64,000 nucleotides of DNA from Sphaerisporangium rufum (GCF_016863395.1 NZ_BOOU01000062.1:1-64000); one strand, 5' to 3'; numbered from the stretch's first letter, positions 27,957 through 38,059 are shown. The notes: generated from the letters alone by a model not told the origin. Made by a program: numbers and translations.

Positions 27957-30182
27957 TCAGGGCACCACCACGATGTTGCCATCGCCGTTACCGGCGCCGT
28001 CGCCGCCGCCGTCGGGGCGGGGCTTCTTGACCGGCGCGCATCCGCCGCCGCAGCCGCCGAACCGCTCGGTGTCCAGCGGCTCGAACTCGGTGGCCGGCAC
28101 GCCGCGCAACGCCGCGATCATGGTGTCCCGCCAGATCGGGCCGGGGATCGAGGCACCGAACACCGACCCGTACCGCTGGCCTCCGATGACGATGTTGTTG
28201 AGCTTGTGCGCGATGGCACCCCGCGGGTCGCCGATGCTGACCGCGCCGGCCAGGTCGGGGGTGAAGCCGGCGAACCAGGCGGAGGCCTGATCGTCGGTGG
28301 TGCCGGTCTTGCCCGCCGCGTCCCGGCCGGGCAGGCCGCCCACCGGGCGCATGGTGCCCTTGGTGAACACCCCGGACAGCACGTGCGCGGCGGCGTCGGC
28401 GACCGCGGGATCCACCGCCTGGCGGCACTGCGGCCGGTACCGGGTGACCACGCCGTTCCGGTCGGTGATCTGGGTGATCGCCATCGGCGCGCAGTACTTG
28501 CCGCGCGCGCCGAGCGCCGCGTAGGCGTTGGCGACCGTCACCGGGTCCATCTCGTTGGTGCCGAGCGTGAAGGTCTCGAACTCGACCAGCGGCTTGCCGT
28601 CCGCCCGGTGGATGCCGAGCGACTTGGCGGTCTGCACCACATCGCACAGCCCGACCCTGCGCTCCAGCTCCATGAAGAACGTGTTCACCGAGCCCCAGGT
28701 GCCGGTCTGCAGCGTCTTGAACCCGGGCGAGCCCTCGTCGTTGGTCACCGTGTGATTGATGTCGCCGATGGGCTGGCCCTTGCAGTTCTTGAAGTCGGCG
28801 TAGCCGGACGCCCGGAAGCCGGCGCCCGCGGTCAGGCCCTGGTTGACCTTCCACCCCTTCTTCAGCGCGGTGACCAGCGTGAAGGTCTTGAACGTGGACC
28901 CGGCCTGGAACCCGCCGAGCCCGCCGTGCGCGCTGTCGGCGACGATGTTGTACGACATCTGGTTGCGCCTCTTGGAGACGCCGAAGTCGCGGCTGGCCGC
29001 CATGGCCCTGATAGCGCCGGTGCCCGGCTGCACCAGGGCCTCGGCCGCGACCGGAGCATCGGAGGCGAACACCCGCTTGCGAATGGCCCGCTCGGCCGCC
29101 GCCTGCATCCGCGGCTCGATCGTGGTCTTGATGGTCAGCCCGCCCCGGTACAGCAGGTTCCGCCGGGCCTTGGCCGACTTCCCGAACGCCGGGTTGCTCA
29201 GGATCTCGTTGCGCACGTAGCTGCAGAAGTACGGGTAGCGGGCGGTGGCGCACTCGCCCGGCAGCGGGGTCCCCTTGTACCCGAGCTTGGTGGCCTTGGC
29301 CTCGGCCGCCTGCTGCGGGGTGATCTTCCCGAGCTCGGCCATCCGGTTGAGCACCACGTTGCGCCGCTCCAGCAGGCGCTGGCGGTACTTCTTGCCGAGG
29401 TTCGGGTCGGTGCGGTTGGGATCCTGCACCGCGCCGGCCAGCGTCGCGGCCTGCGCCAGGGTCAGCTCGGCGGCCGGCACGCCGAAGAACCGCTTGGCCG
29501 CCGCCTCGACCCCGTTGGCGCTCGCCCCGAAGTAGGCGATGTTCAGGTACTTCTCCAGGATCTCGTCCTTGGTGTACTTCTGCTCGACGCCCATCGCGAA
29601 CCGCAGCTCGTTCAGCTTGCGCGCGTAGCTGGTCTCCAGGGCCTTCTCCTTGCCCTGCTCGGTGGCGGCCGAGTTGAGCAGGACCTGCTTGACGTACTGC
29701 TGGGTGATGCTGGACCCGCCCTGGCTCACCCCGCCGGACTTGAGGTTGCTGGCCAGCGCGCGCAGCGTGCCCTCCGGGTCGATCGCGCCGTGCTCGTAGA
29801 ACCGGAAGTCCTCGATCGCGATGATCGCCTGCTTCATCACGCCGGCGACCTTCGCCAGCGGCACGACCTCGCGGTACTCCTCGTAGAACTGCGCCATCGG
29901 CCGGCCCCGCGCGTCCAGCACGGTGCTCTTCTCGGCCAGCGGCGGCTCCACCAGATCCACCGGCTTGATGTTCAGCTCGTCGGACGCACCGACCACGATC
30001 GCGCCGGCGCCGCCGACGGCCGGCAGCGCCAGCCCGGCGACCAGCACGCCGGCCGCCAGCGCCGCGGCGATCAACCGCCCGAGGTTGGAGTGCAGCGCGC
30101 GGTGCACCGGCGAGGCGTCCCGGCCGGGGGTACGGCGCGTCTCGTCCGCCTGGTCACGTCCGCCTTCGTCGAAAATGGTCAT
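27957..30182 (-). CDS. Class A penicillin-binding protein
   Basis: The bifunctional peptidoglycan synthase is 741 aa. It has a cytosolic N-terminus, one membrane anchor (about 35-58), a GT51 glycosyltransferase domain with the catalytic-Glu motif EDFRFYEHGAIDPEG near 121-135 and GGSSITQQYVKQ, then a transpeptidase domain with SxxK (GSTFK, about 427), SxN (SVN) and KTGT (about 623). A Pro/Asp/Gly-rich tail ends the protein. The gene lies upstream of blaI, which makes it a candidate target of that cell-wall stress switch. Confidence 0.93.
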   Translation of the reverse strand: MTIFDEGGRDQADETRRTPGRDASPVHRALHSNLGRLIAAALAAGVLVAGLALPAVGGAGAIVVGASDELNIKPVDLVEPPLAEKSTVLDARGRPMAQFYEEYREVVPLAKVAGVMKQAIIAIEDFRFYEHGAIDPEGTLRALASNLKSGGVSQGGSSITQQYVKQVLLNSAATEQGKEKALETSYARKLNELRFAMGVEQKYTKDEILEKYLNIAYFGASANGVEAAAKRFFGVPAAELTLAQAATLAGAVQDPNRTDPNLGKKYRQRLLERRNVVLNRMAELGKITPQQAAEAKATKLGYKGTPLPGECATARYPYFCSYVRNEILSNPAFGKSAKARRNLLYRGGLTIKTTIEPRMQAAAERAIRKRVFASDAPVAAEALVQPGTGAIRAMAASRDFGVSKRRNQMSYNIVADSAHGGLGGFQAGSTFKTFTLVTALKKGWKVNQGLTAGAGFRASGYADFKNCKGQPIGDINHTVTNDEGSPGFKTLQTGTWGSVNTFFMELERRVGLCDVVQTAKSLGIHRADGKPLVEFETFTLGTNEMDPVTVANAYAALGARGKYCAPMAITQITDRNGVVTRYRPQCRQAVDPAVADAAAHVLSGVFTKGTMRPVGGLPGRDAAGKTGTTDDQASAWFAGFTPDLAGAVSIGDPRGAIAHKLNNIVIGGQRYGSVFGASIPGPIWRDTMIAALRGVPATEFEPLDTERFGGCGGGCAPVKKPRPDGGGDGAGNGDGNIVVVP

Positions 30183-30301
30183 CGGTCGCTCCGGGGGTAC
30201 TTCGAGCTGATCACCGGGATATTCTCCCGCAAGCCGGGTACGGACGCGTCCCGCCGGACGGACCGGCGGCAGCCGGACGCGCGCGAGGAAAGAGCCGCCG
30301 C

Positions 30302-30820
30302 ATGGAGATTACGCTGGTCCAGGGGGACATCACCGAGCAACGGGTGGACGCCGTGGTCAACGCGGCGAACTCGTCGCTGCTGGGCGGCGGCGGGGTGGAC
30401 GGCGCCATCCACCGGCGCGGCGGGCCGGAGATCCTGGCCGAGTGCCGGGCGCTGCGCGCCGACCGGTACGCCGGCGGGCTGCCGGCCGGCCAGGCGGTCG
30501 CGACCACGGCCGGACGGCTGCCCGCCCGCTGGGTGATCCACACCGTCGGCCCGGTGTACGCGAAGTCCGAGGACCGCTCGCACCTGCTGACCTCCTGTTA
30601 CGCCGAGTCACTCAAGGTCGCCGACTCGCTGGCCGCCCGGGTGGTCGCCTTCCCCGCGGTGTCGGCCGGGGTGTACGGCTGGCCGATGGACGACGCGGCG
30701 CGCATCGCGCTGGCCACCGTGCGCGCGGCCGGCACCCGGGTGACCGAGGCGCGCTTTGTGCTGTTCGGCGCGGAGGCGTATCGCGTCTTCTCCGACGTGC
30801 TGGCCCGCCTCGACGGGTAG
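30302..30820 (+). CDS. Macrodomain protein, O-acetyl-ADP-ribose deacetylase type
   Basis: The 172-aa single macrodomain has the MacroD-like motifs VVNAANSSLLGGGGVDGAIHR (ligand loop) and AVSAGVYGWP. Such proteins hydrolyse O-acetyl-ADP-ribose or remove mono-ADP-ribose from acidic residues. AGGAAAGAG lies 10 nt before the ATG. It is divergent from the PBP gene and ends just before a tandem repeat and a convergent methyltransferase gene. Confidence 0.92.
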   Translation: MEITLVQGDITEQRVDAVVNAANSSLLGGGGVDGAIHRRGGPEILAECRALRADRYAGGLPAGQAVATTAGRLPARWVIHTVGPVYAKSEDRSHLLTSCYAESLKVADSLAARVVAFPAVSAGVYGWPMDDAARIALATVRAAGTRVTEARFVLFGAEAYRVFSDVLARLDG

Positions 30821-30841
30821 TACGGCCGGCGCCGGCCGGGC

Positions 30842-30911
30842 GTTCCCTGCCCGAGGCGGGCGGTCCGCGGCGGAAGGTTCCCTGCCCGAGATGGGCGGTC
30901 CGCGGCGGAAG
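30842..30911. repeat. Two tandem 35-bp repeats between convergent genes
   Basis: Two head-to-tail copies (30842-30876 and 30877-30911) differ at two positions. Each contains the gcgggcggtccgcggcgg core. They fill the gap between the stop codons of the macrodomain and methyltransferase genes and end five bases before the latter. Confidence 0.85.
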
Positions 30912-30915
30912 GTGG

Positions 30916-31764
30916 TCAGGCCGTCGCGTCGCGCGCGCGGGCCGGCGGTCCGGCCGGGGCGAGCGCGGACCAAGGCAGGGTGACCTCGCCGAGCCGCCAG
31001 CGGCGCCGGCCGCCGAGCGGCGGGACGGCGGCGACCGGCCAGCTGCCGGCCAGCAGTTCGACCGCGGCCGTCCAGCGCGGGCGCGCCCCGTAGGCGCCGT
31101 AGGGCGCGCACACCTGCCAGGCGTGGTCGAAGTCCCGCAGGAAGGCGTGCACGCGCTCGCCGGGCACGTTGCGGTGGATCAGCGTCTTGGGCAGCCGTTC
31201 GGCCAGCGCCGACGGCCGGTCGAACCCGGCGAGCCGGGCGGCGAGCGTCACTGTGCGCGGCCCTCGCGCGTCCAGCGCCACCCAGCAGGCGCGGTGCCCG
31301 ATCTCCGAGCAGGTGCCCTCCACGATCACCCCGCCCGGGGCCAGCCGGGAGCGCAGCAGGTCCCAGGCGGCCCACGCCTCGCTCTCGCCGTACTGGCGGA
31401 GCACGTTGAAGGCACGGACGATCACCGGTGGCCGGTCCACCGGCAGCTCGAAGCCGCCGCGTGCGAAGGTGAGCCCCGGGCGCTCGTGCGGCCGGGCCGC
31501 GGCGACCCGGGCCGGGTCGATCTCCAGGCCGACCACCTCCACGTCGGGACGCACCCGGCGCAGCCGCCGGAACAGCTCCGAGGTGGTGACGTGCGACGCC
31601 CCGTACCCGAGGTCGACCACCAGCGGCCGGTCCGCGGCGACCAGCAGCGGCCGGTAGACCGCCGCCGTCCACCGGTCGCAGCGGCGCAGCCGGTTGTGGC
31701 CGGTGGTGCCCCTGGTGATCTCGCCGACCGGCCGGCCGGGCCGCCGCCGCGGCCCGGCGGTCAC
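30916..31764 (-). CDS. Class I SAM-dependent methyltransferase
   Basis: The 282-aa protein has a Rossmann-type SAM site [20 protein letters not shown] (about 49-68) and acidic loop VVGLEIDP. The rest is not diagnostic of substrate. The GTG start overlaps the stop of the upstream SDR gene (GTGA), so the two are coupled. This chooses the start over much longer frames. Homologues sit beside mshA in other actinomycetes, but no function is established from the sequence. Confidence 0.75.
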   Translation of the reverse strand: MTAGPRRRPGRPVGEITRGTTGHNRLRRCDRWTAAVYRPLLVAADRPLVVDLGYGASHVTTSELFRRLRRVRPDVEVVGLEIDPARVAAARPHERPGLTFARGGFELPVDRPPVIVRAFNVLRQYGESEAWAAWDLLRSRLAPGGVIVEGTCSEIGHRACWVALDARGPRTVTLAARLAGFDRPSALAERLPKTLIHRNVPGERVHAFLRDFDHAWQVCAPYGAYGARPRWTAAVELLAGSWPVAAVPPLGGRRRWRLGEVTLPWSALAPAGPPARARDATA

Positions 31765-32507
31765 GTTCCGGAGATCCGGTGCACCTTGTGCTGCGCCGCC
31801 TGGGCGCGGGGGCGGATCACCAGGCGGTCGATGTTGACGTGCGCCGGCCGGGTGACGCACCAGGCGATGGCGTCGGCGATGTCGTCGGCGGTCAGCGGGT
31901 CCGGCACCCCCGCGTAGACCTGCTCGGCGCGGGCGGCGTCGCCGCGGAACCGGGTGAGGGCGAACTCGTCGGTGCGCACCATGCCGGGCGCGATCTCGAC
32001 CACCCGTACCGGCTCGCCGCACAGTTCCAGGCGCAGCGTCTGCGTCATGGCGCTCTGCGCGTGCTTGGCCGCGCTGTACCCGCCGCCGCCCTCGTAGTTG
32101 ACGAAGGCGGCGGTGGAGGTGAGCATCAGCAGCACCCCGTCGCCGGATTCGATCAGCCGGGGGAGCAGTGCCCGGGTCACCCGCAGCGAGCCGAGCACGT
32201 TCACCTCGAACATCTGCCGCCAGTCGTCGGTCGCCGCGTCGGCGACCGGCTCCGCGCCGAAGGCGCCGCCGGCGTTGTTGACCAGCACGTCGCACCGGTC
32301 CACCGCGGCGGCGAACTCGGCGACCGAATCGTCGGAGGTGACGTCCAGGATCACCGGGCGGATCGCCGGGACCTCGGCCGCCAGCCGCTCCAGGCGATCA
32401 TGACGGCGGGCCGCGGCCACGACGTCGAAGCCCTCGGCCGCCAGGCGGCGCGCGGTGGCCTCGCCGATGCCGCTGCTCGCTCCGGTGACCACCGCTGTCC
32501 TGTGCAT
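31761..32507 (-). CDS. Short-chain dehydrogenase/reductase
   Basis: The 248-aa classical SDR has cofactor motif TGASSGIG (about 8-15), NNAGG near residue 84, a catalytic Ser in LTSTAAF and YxxxK in YSAAKHAQ, and the PG motif [10 protein letters not shown]. The absence of a basic residue in the usual NADP position cannot be judged without modelling. It is divergent from mshA with a 150-bp promoter region, and coupled to the following methyltransferase gene. Substrate unknown. Confidence 0.85.
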   Translation of the reverse strand: MHRTAVVTGASSGIGEATARRLAAEGFDVVAAARRHDRLERLAAEVPAIRPVILDVTSDDSVAEFAAAVDRCDVLVNNAGGAFGAEPVADAATDDWRQMFEVNVLGSLRVTRALLPRLIESGDGVLLMLTSTAAFVNYEGGGGYSAAKHAQSAMTQTLRLELCGEPVRVVEIAPGMVRTDEFALTRFRGDAARAEQVYAGVPDPLTADDIADAIAWCVTRPAHVNIDRLVIRPRAQAAQHKVHRISGT

Positions 32508-32657
32508 GTGCCGCCCCTCTGGTTCGCCGCTTTCGGGTACTCCGCCGGTAATCCTGCCAGGGCGGCCGTGGGACCATCACCGTGGGGCCTTTTCAACCTT
32601 TGTCGGGGAATCTCACGAAGTATGGGTCGGTTGTATCCCGTCTGGAGGTGGTGTCAC

Positions 32658-33947
32658 GTGCCGCGGATCCCGGTCACCCACCGGATCAACCGGGTGGCGA
32701 CCATCAGCATGCACACGTCCCCGCTCGACCAGCCGGGCACCGGCGACGCGGGCGGCATGAACGTCTACATCGTCGAGGCGGCCAGGCGGCTGGCCCGATA
32801 CGGCGTCGAGGTCGACATCTTCACCCGGCAGACGGCCCGCGATCTCCCGCCCACGGTAGAGATCGAACCCGGGGTGACCGTCCGGCACGTCACCGCCGGC
32901 CCCTACGAGGAACTGGACAAGGGCGATCTGCCCGCCCAGGTCTGCGAATTCCTGTCCGGCGTGCTGCGCACCGAGGCCGGCTACGAGCCCGGGCACTACG
33001 ACGTGATCCACTCGCACTACTGGCTGTCCGGCCAGGTCGGCTGGCCGGCCCGGGAACGCTGGGGCGTCCCCCTGGTGCACAGCATGCACACCATGGCCAA
33101 GGTCAAGAACCTGCTGCTCGCCCGCGACGACCGGCCCGAACCCGTCGCCCGGGTGCTCGGCGAGCAGCAGGTCGTCGAGGCCGCCGACCGCCTGGTGGCC
33201 AACACCACCGCCGAGGCCGCCGAACTGGTGGATCTCTACCACGCCCCCGCCGACCGGGTCGCCGTCGTGAACCCCGGCGTCAACCTGCAGGTCTTCCGCC
33301 CCGGTGACCGCCGCGCCGCCCGCCGGGCGCTCGGCCTGCCGCCGGACGCCCACGTCATGCTCTTCGTCGGCCGCGTCCAGCCGCTCAAGGGACCGGACGT
33401 GCTGCTGCGCGCCACCGCCGCCATGCTCGCCGCCGACCCGGCGCTGCGCTCCCGGCTGGTCGTCGCGTTCGTCGGCGGGCCGAGCGGCAACGGCCGCGCC
33501 CGGCCCGCCCACCTGGCCGAACTGGCCGACGGGCTCGGCATCGCCGACGTCGTCCGGCTGCTGCCGCCCGCCCCGCAACCGGAGCTGGCCGAGTGGTACC
33601 GGGCCGCCGACGTCACCGTCGTCCCCTCCTACAACGAGTCCTTCGGCCTGGTGGCCCTGGAGTCCCAGGCCTGCGGCACCCCGGTGGCCGCCGCGTCGGT
33701 GGGCGGGCTGCGCACCGCCGTCCGGGACGGCGTCTCCGGCGTCCTGGTCGACGGGCACCGGCCCGAGACCTGGGCCGCCGTGCTGCGCACCCTGGCCGAC
33801 CGGCCCCGCCGGCGCGCCGCGCTGGCCGCCGGGGCCAGGGACCACGCCACCGCCTTCGGCTGGCACGCCACCGCCGCCCGCCTGCTGGAGGTGTACGCCG
33901 AGGCCCGCGCCGCGCTGTGCCGCGTCCCGGTGTGCGCCAACCCGTGA
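32658..33947 (+). CDS. mshA: D-inositol-3-phosphate glycosyltransferase (mycothiol step 1)
   Basis: GT4-family enzyme that transfers GlcNAc from UDP-GlcNAc to inositol-3-phosphate. The 429-aa protein has the MshA N-terminus [20 protein letters not shown], the GT-B core, and the C-terminal motif [27 protein letters not shown] box (32644-32650) 7 nt before the GTG fixes the start. Its presence marks a mycothiol-using actinobacterium. It is followed by ybjN and gpmA as in Streptomyces. Confidence 0.96.
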   Translation: MPRIPVTHRINRVATISMHTSPLDQPGTGDAGGMNVYIVEAARRLARYGVEVDIFTRQTARDLPPTVEIEPGVTVRHVTAGPYEELDKGDLPAQVCEFLSGVLRTEAGYEPGHYDVIHSHYWLSGQVGWPARERWGVPLVHSMHTMAKVKNLLLARDDRPEPVARVLGEQQVVEAADRLVANTTAEAAELVDLYHAPADRVAVVNPGVNLQVFRPGDRRAARRALGLPPDAHVMLFVGRVQPLKGPDVLLRATAAMLAADPALRSRLVVAFVGGPSGNGRARPAHLAELADGLGIADVVRLLPPAPQPELAEWYRAADVTVVPSYNESFGLVALESQACGTPVAAASVGGLRTAVRDGVSGVLVDGHRPETWAAVLRTLADRPRRRAALAAGARDHATAFGWHATAARLLEVYAEARAALCRVPVCANP

Positions 33948-34017
33948 CAGCCGGGGCAAGTCCCCGCGAAAAGCCCGGACCGGCGGTGAAGCCGCGCCAG
34001 ACGGGTAGGAAGGCCAG

Positions 34018-34524
34018 GTGCGTACGCCCATGGATCACGAGACGGTCATCGAGTCCGCGCTGAAGGCCGCGGAGATTTCCTACGAACGCCCCAAGCCCGG
34101 CGCCTTCCTGGTCAAGCTGCCCGGCCACCACAAGCTGCAGACCATGACCTGGCTCAGCCTGTCGGATCAGGCGCTGCACGTGGAGGCGTTCTTCTGCCGG
34201 CAGCCCGACGAGAACCACGCGGAGTTCTACCGCTGGCTGCTGACCAAGAACGGCGCCATGTACGGCGTCCACTTCGCGCTGGACGACGTGGGCGACGTCC
34301 ACCTGGTCGGCCGGCTGCCGCTCGACGCGATCAGCGAGGCGGAGATCGACCGGCTGCTCGGCTGCGTGCTTACCTACGCCGACGAGTGGTTCGACCGCGC
34401 GCTGGAACTGGGGTTCGCCACCTCCATCCGCCGCGAGTGGGAATGGCGCGTCAAGCGCGGCGAGTCCCTGGCCAACCTGCGCGCCTTCGAGTCGTTCATC
34501 AACCGGACCGGCCCCACCGGCTGA
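34018..34524 (+). CDS. YbjN-domain protein
   Basis: The 168-aa protein carries a YbjN (type III secretion chaperone-like fold) domain with [21 protein letters not shown] and a C-terminal WEWRVKRG stretch. AGGAAGG lies 6 nt before the GTG; an ATG four codons later is the alternative start. It is conserved between mshA and gpmA in actinomycetes, with no established biochemical role. Confidence 0.85.
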   Translation: MRTPMDHETVIESALKAAEISYERPKPGAFLVKLPGHHKLQTMTWLSLSDQALHVEAFFCRQPDENHAEFYRWLLTKNGAMYGVHFALDDVGDVHLVGRLPLDAISEAEIDRLLGCVLTYADEWFDRALELGFATSIRREWEWRVKRGESLANLRAFESFINRTGPTG

Positions 34525-34550
34525 CCCGCCGAGACCCTAAGCTTGGCCGC

Positions 34551-35294
34551 ATGGCTACTTTGGTGCTATTGCGGCATGGCGAGAGCGAGTGGAACGCGAA
34601 AGGCCTGTTCACCGGCTGGGTCGACGTCACACTCTCGCCCGCGGGCGAACAGGAGGCCCGGCGCGGCGGCCGGCTCCTGGTCGAGTCCGGCGTGCTCCCC
34701 GACGTCCTGCACACCTCGGTGCTGAGCCGGGCGATCCAGACCGCCGAACTGGCCCTGGGCGCCGCCGACCTGCGATGGCTGCCGGTCTCCCGCTCCTGGC
34801 GGCTCAACGAGCGCCACTACGGCGCGCTGCAGGGCAAGAACAAGGCCCAGACCCGCGAGGAGTTCGGCGACGAGCAGTTCACCCTGTGGCGCCGCTCCTA
34901 CGACGTGCCGCCGCCGCCGCTGCCCGACGACGACGAGTTCTCCCAGGCCGGCGATCGGCGGTACGCCACCCTGCCGCCCGAGCTGCTGCCCCGGACCGAG
35001 TGCCTGAAGGACGTCGTGCAGCGGATGCTGCCCTACTGGTACGACCGGGTCGTGCCCGATCTCGCCGCCGGCCGCACCACCCTGGTGGTGGCGCACGGGA
35101 ACTCGCTGCGCGCCCTGGTCAAGCACCTGGACGGCGTCGGCGACGAGGCCATCGCCAAGCTGAACATCCCGACCGGCATCCCGCTGCGCTACGAGCTCGA
35201 CGACGAGTTCCGGCCGGTGAAGCCGGGCGGCGAGTACCTCGACCCGGAGGCCGCCAAGGCCGCCATCGAAGCAGTGGCCAACCAGGGGCGCTGA
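34551..35294 (+). CDS. gpmA: 2,3-bisphosphoglycerate-dependent phosphoglycerate mutase
   Basis: Interconverts 2- and 3-phosphoglycerate in glycolysis. The 247-aa protein has the phospho-His motif [12 protein letters not shown] at the N-terminus, [14 protein letters not shown] and the second catalytic His in [21 protein letters not shown] (34538-34543) lies 7 nt before the ATG with no ribosome site, so it is probably leaderless even though ybjN ends only 26 bp upstream. Confidence 0.96.
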   Translation: MATLVLLRHGESEWNAKGLFTGWVDVTLSPAGEQEARRGGRLLVESGVLPDVLHTSVLSRAIQTAELALGAADLRWLPVSRSWRLNERHYGALQGKNKAQTREEFGDEQFTLWRRSYDVPPPPLPDDDEFSQAGDRRYATLPPELLPRTECLKDVVQRMLPYWYDRVVPDLAAGRTTLVVAHGNSLRALVKHLDGVGDEAIAKLNIPTGIPLRYELDDEFRPVKPGGEYLDPEAAKAAIEAVANQGR

Positions 35295-35332
35295 CCTTCG
35301 CAGATCTTCCCGACCGGCCCCGCGTCCTCCGA

Positions 35333-35363
35333 CCGGCCCCGCGCCGCCCGGGCGCGGGGCCGG
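35333..35363. terminator. Bidirectional hairpin between gpmA and phoU
   Basis: A perfect 13-bp stem (35333-35345 with 35351-35363) has a 5-nt loop. It sits between two convergent genes and can end both transcripts. There is no T-run. Confidence 0.75.
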
Positions 35364-35413
35364 CCCACGCTCCGCCCCCGGCCGCTCCTGGGCGTGCCGG
35401 GGCGCCCGGCCGG

Positions 35414-36073
35414 TCAGGACGCGGCGGCGCTCTCCGGCCGGTCCCCGGTGACCAGGTAGACCACGTCCCGGGCCACCCGGACGGCATGGTCGGCGTACCG
35501 CTCGTAGTAGCGGCCGGTGAGCGTGATGTCGATCGCCGGCTCCACGCCGTGCGCCCAGTCCTTCGCCAGCAGCACCCGGAACAGCCGGCGGTGCAGCCGG
35601 TCCATCGCGTCGTCGTCGTCGTCCAGCTCCTTGGCCTGCTCGACGTCGTGCGAGGCGATGCAGCTGCCGGTCTTGGTGACCAGCCGCTCGGCGATCTGCC
35701 CCATCTCCAGGATCGTGTCGCGCACCTCGGCGGGGATGGCCGACTCCGGGTGGCGCATCCGGGCGATCTTCGCCACGTGCACCGCGAGGTCGCCCATCCG
35801 CTCCAGGTCGCCGCCCATCCGCAGCGCGGTGATCGCGACGCGCAGGTCCACCGCGACCGGCTGCTGGGTCGCCATCAGCGCGAAGATCGAGCGCTCCATG
35901 TCCTGGTAGATCTGGTTGATGTCCGCGTCATGGGAGATCACGCTCTCGGCGAGGGACAGGTCGGCGTCCAGCAACGCCGTGGTCGCCCTCGACATGGCCG
36001 AGCGCACCAGGCGGGTCATCTCGACCAGCCGGTCGTTGAGAGCGTCTAGTTCTTGATGGAAGGCGTCGCGCAT
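35414..36073 (-). CDS. phoU: Phosphate signalling protein PhoU
   Basis: The 219-aa protein is built of two three-helix PhoU repeats, with the metal-binding signatures MGGDLERMGDLAVHVAKIA in the first and GRYYERYADHAVRVARDV in the second. It negatively modulates phosphate signalling through the histidine kinase and the Pst transporter. The ATG follows minus-strand TAGCGT by 7 nt, suggesting a leaderless message. It is divergent from senX3 across a PHO box, as in Streptomyces. Confidence 0.95.
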   Translation of the reverse strand: MRDAFHQELDALNDRLVEMTRLVRSAMSRATTALLDADLSLAESVISHDADINQIYQDMERSIFALMATQQPVAVDLRVAITALRMGGDLERMGDLAVHVAKIARMRHPESAIPAEVRDTILEMGQIAERLVTKTGSCIASHDVEQAKELDDDDDAMDRLHRRLFRVLLAKDWAHGVEPAIDITLTGRYYERYADHAVRVARDVVYLVTGDRPESAAAS

Positions 36074-36092
36074 GCGGCTCACGCTACGCGCG

Positions 36093-36125
36093 CGTTCGTG
36101 AACGAACTTCGTCCACCAGATGAAC
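36093..36125 (-). promoter_or_regulatory. PHO box in the phoU-senX3 intergenic region
   Basis: Read on the minus strand there are three consecutive 11-bp units. The first (GTTCATCTGGT) and third (GTTCACGAACG) match the GTTCA-type PHO box repeat; the middle one is degenerate. Spacing of exactly 22 bp between good units fits PhoP/RegX3 binding. It lies just upstream of the phoU promoter, implying autoregulation of the locus. Confidence 0.7.
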
Positions 36126-36188
36126 TCTCCGGGAAAGAGGTGTGATCGGGGTCCTGACCGGCGGAAAGCGCCACCTACCATCGGAAGC

Positions 36189-37364
36189 GTGAGTGAACTC
36201 GTGACGAGCCTGGCCGCGCTCGCCGGCTTCATGGTCGGGGCGATCGCCATGATGGCGGTCCGCACCCGCGCCGGCGGCGAGCCCCACCCGGTGGAAGCCG
36301 GCGAGAGCGCGCTGCCGCAGGGCGTCGCGTCCGTGCTGGCCGTACTCCCCTCCTCGGCGGTCGTCCTCGACCGCGATGACCGGGTGCTGCGGGCCAGCTC
36401 GGCCGCCCGCGCCTTCGGGCTCGTCCGCGGTGACCGGCTGATGGCCGCCGAGCTGCTCGCCCTCGCCCGGCAGGTCCGCCGGGACGGCGAGATCCGGGAG
36501 AGCGAGTTCGAGGTCGCCGCGCACAAGTTCGGCATGGAGGCCACCAACTTCGCGGTGCGCGTCGCCCCGCTCGGCACCCACGGCCAGGTGCTGGTGCTCG
36601 CCGAGGACCAGACCGAACGCCGCCGCGTCGAGGCGGTCCGCCGCGACTTCGTCGCCAACGTCAGCCACGAGCTCAAGACCCCGGTCGGCGCGCTCAGCCT
36701 GCTCGCCGAGACCGTCCGGGCGGCCGCTGACGACCCGGTGGCGGTCACCCGGTTCGCCGGCCGCATGGAACACGAGGCCGCCCGGCTGACCTACCTCGTG
36801 CAAGATCTGATCACGCTCTCCCGCATCCAGGGCGGCGACCCCATCCCCACCCCGGCCTGCGTACCGGTCGATGAGGTGATGCACGAGGCCATCGACCGCT
36901 GCAACACCAGGGCGGCCGCCAAGGCCATCACCCTGGTGGCCGGCGGCACCGAGGGCCTGCGCGTCTGGGGCGACGACGAACTCCTGGTCACCGCGCTGCG
37001 CAACCTGATCGACAACGCCGTCGCCTACAGCCCGGAGAGCACCCGGGTCGTGGTCAGCGCCCGCCCCGCCGGCGAGTCCGTCGAGGTCAGCGTCAGCGAC
37101 CAGGGCATCGGCATCCCCGAAAGCTCCCAGGAGCGCATCTTCGAGAGGTTCTTCCGGGTGGACGCGGCCCGCTCCCGGGCGACCGGCGGCACCGGCCTGG
37201 GCCTCGCCATCGTCAAGCACGTCGCCGTCGCACACGGCGGTGAGGTGAGCGTGTGGAGCAAGGAAGGCTCCGGCTCCACCTTCACCCTCCGCCTGCCGGC
37301 GTTCGGCGGTACGGCACTGGCCGTGCCGAGCACACCGATCATCCCCCTGGAGGCCGCGCAGTGA
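36189..37364 (+). CDS. senX3: Phosphate-sensing histidine kinase SenX3/PhoR
   Basis: The 391-aa protein has one N-terminal membrane helix (about 5-22), a PAS-like region (about 45-140), the HisKA box DFVANVSHELKTP with phospho-acceptor near His160, and an HATPase with N box NLIDNAVAYS, G1 DQGIGIP and G2 GTGLGLAIV. The GTG follows TACCAT (36176-36181) by 7 nt. It overlaps regX3 by the GTGA junction. With PhoU and the response regulator it forms the phosphate-starvation system. Confidence 0.94.
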   Translation: MSELVTSLAALAGFMVGAIAMMAVRTRAGGEPHPVEAGESALPQGVASVLAVLPSSAVVLDRDDRVLRASSAARAFGLVRGDRLMAAELLALARQVRRDGEIRESEFEVAAHKFGMEATNFAVRVAPLGTHGQVLVLAEDQTERRRVEAVRRDFVANVSHELKTPVGALSLLAETVRAAADDPVAVTRFAGRMEHEAARLTYLVQDLITLSRIQGGDPIPTPACVPVDEVMHEAIDRCNTRAAAKAITLVAGGTEGLRVWGDDELLVTALRNLIDNAVAYSPESTRVVVSARPAGESVEVSVSDQGIGIPESSQERIFERFFRVDAARSRATGGTGLGLAIVKHVAVAHGGEVSVWSKEGSGSTFTLRLPAFGGTALAVPSTPIIPLEAAQ

Positions 37365-38050
37365 CCCGCGTGCTCGTCGTGGAGGACGAGGAGTCCTTCT
37401 CCGACGCCCTTTCCTACATGCTCCGCAAAGAGGGCTTCGAGGTGGCCGTCGCGGCCACCGGGCCCGAGGCGCTGGAGACCTTCGACCGCAACGGCGCCGA
37501 CCTGGTGCTGCTCGACCTGATGCTGCCCGGCCTGCCCGGCACCGAGGTCTGCCGCTCGCTCCGCCAGCGCTCCAAGGTGCCGGTGATCATGCTCACCGCC
37601 AAGGACAGCGAGATCGACAAGGTCGTCGGCCTCGAACTCGGCGCCGACGACTACGTCACCAAGCCGTTCTCCTCCCGCGAACTGGTCGCGCGGATCCGGG
37701 CCGTGCTGCGCCGCCAGGGCGACGTCGAGGAGCCCGAGCCCGCCGTCCTGGCCGCCGGGCCGGTCCGGATGGACGTGGAACGCCACGTCGTCGCCGTCCG
37801 CGGGCAGCAGGTACAGCTGCCGCTGAAGGAGTTCGAGCTCCTGGAGGTGCTGCTCCGCAACGCCGGTCGCGTCCTCACCCGCGGCCAGCTGATCGACCGC
37901 GTCTGGGGCGCCGACTACGTCGGCGACACCAAGACGCTGGACGTGCACGTCAAGCGGCTGCGCGCCAAGGTCGAGTCCGACCCGGCCAACCCCAGGTGCA
38001 TCGTCACCGTCCGCGGTCTCGGCTACAAACTCGACCCGGTGGGCGGGTGA
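37361..38050 (+). CDS. regX3: Phosphate response regulator RegX3/PhoP
   Basis: The 229-aa OmpR/PhoB-type regulator has a receiver domain with acidic pocket VVEDEE, phospho-acceptor Asp52 (LLLDLMLPG) and Lys in TKPFSS. A winged-helix DNA-binding domain (about 132-227) includes LTRGQLIDRVWG and the wing GLGYKLDP. The GTG start lies inside the senX3 stop region, so translation is coupled. The expected target is the GTTCA-type PHO box, one of which lies upstream of this operon. Confidence 0.95.
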   Translation: MTRVLVVEDEESFSDALSYMLRKEGFEVAVAATGPEALETFDRNGADLVLLDLMLPGLPGTEVCRSLRQRSKVPVIMLTAKDSEIDKVVGLELGADDYVTKPFSSRELVARIRAVLRRQGDVEEPEPAVLAAGPVRMDVERHVVAVRGQQVQLPLKEFELLEVLLRNAGRVLTRGQLIDRVWGADYVGDTKTLDVHVKRLRAKVESDPANPRCIVTVRGLGYKLDPVGG

Positions 38051-38059
38051 CGCCGGGGC

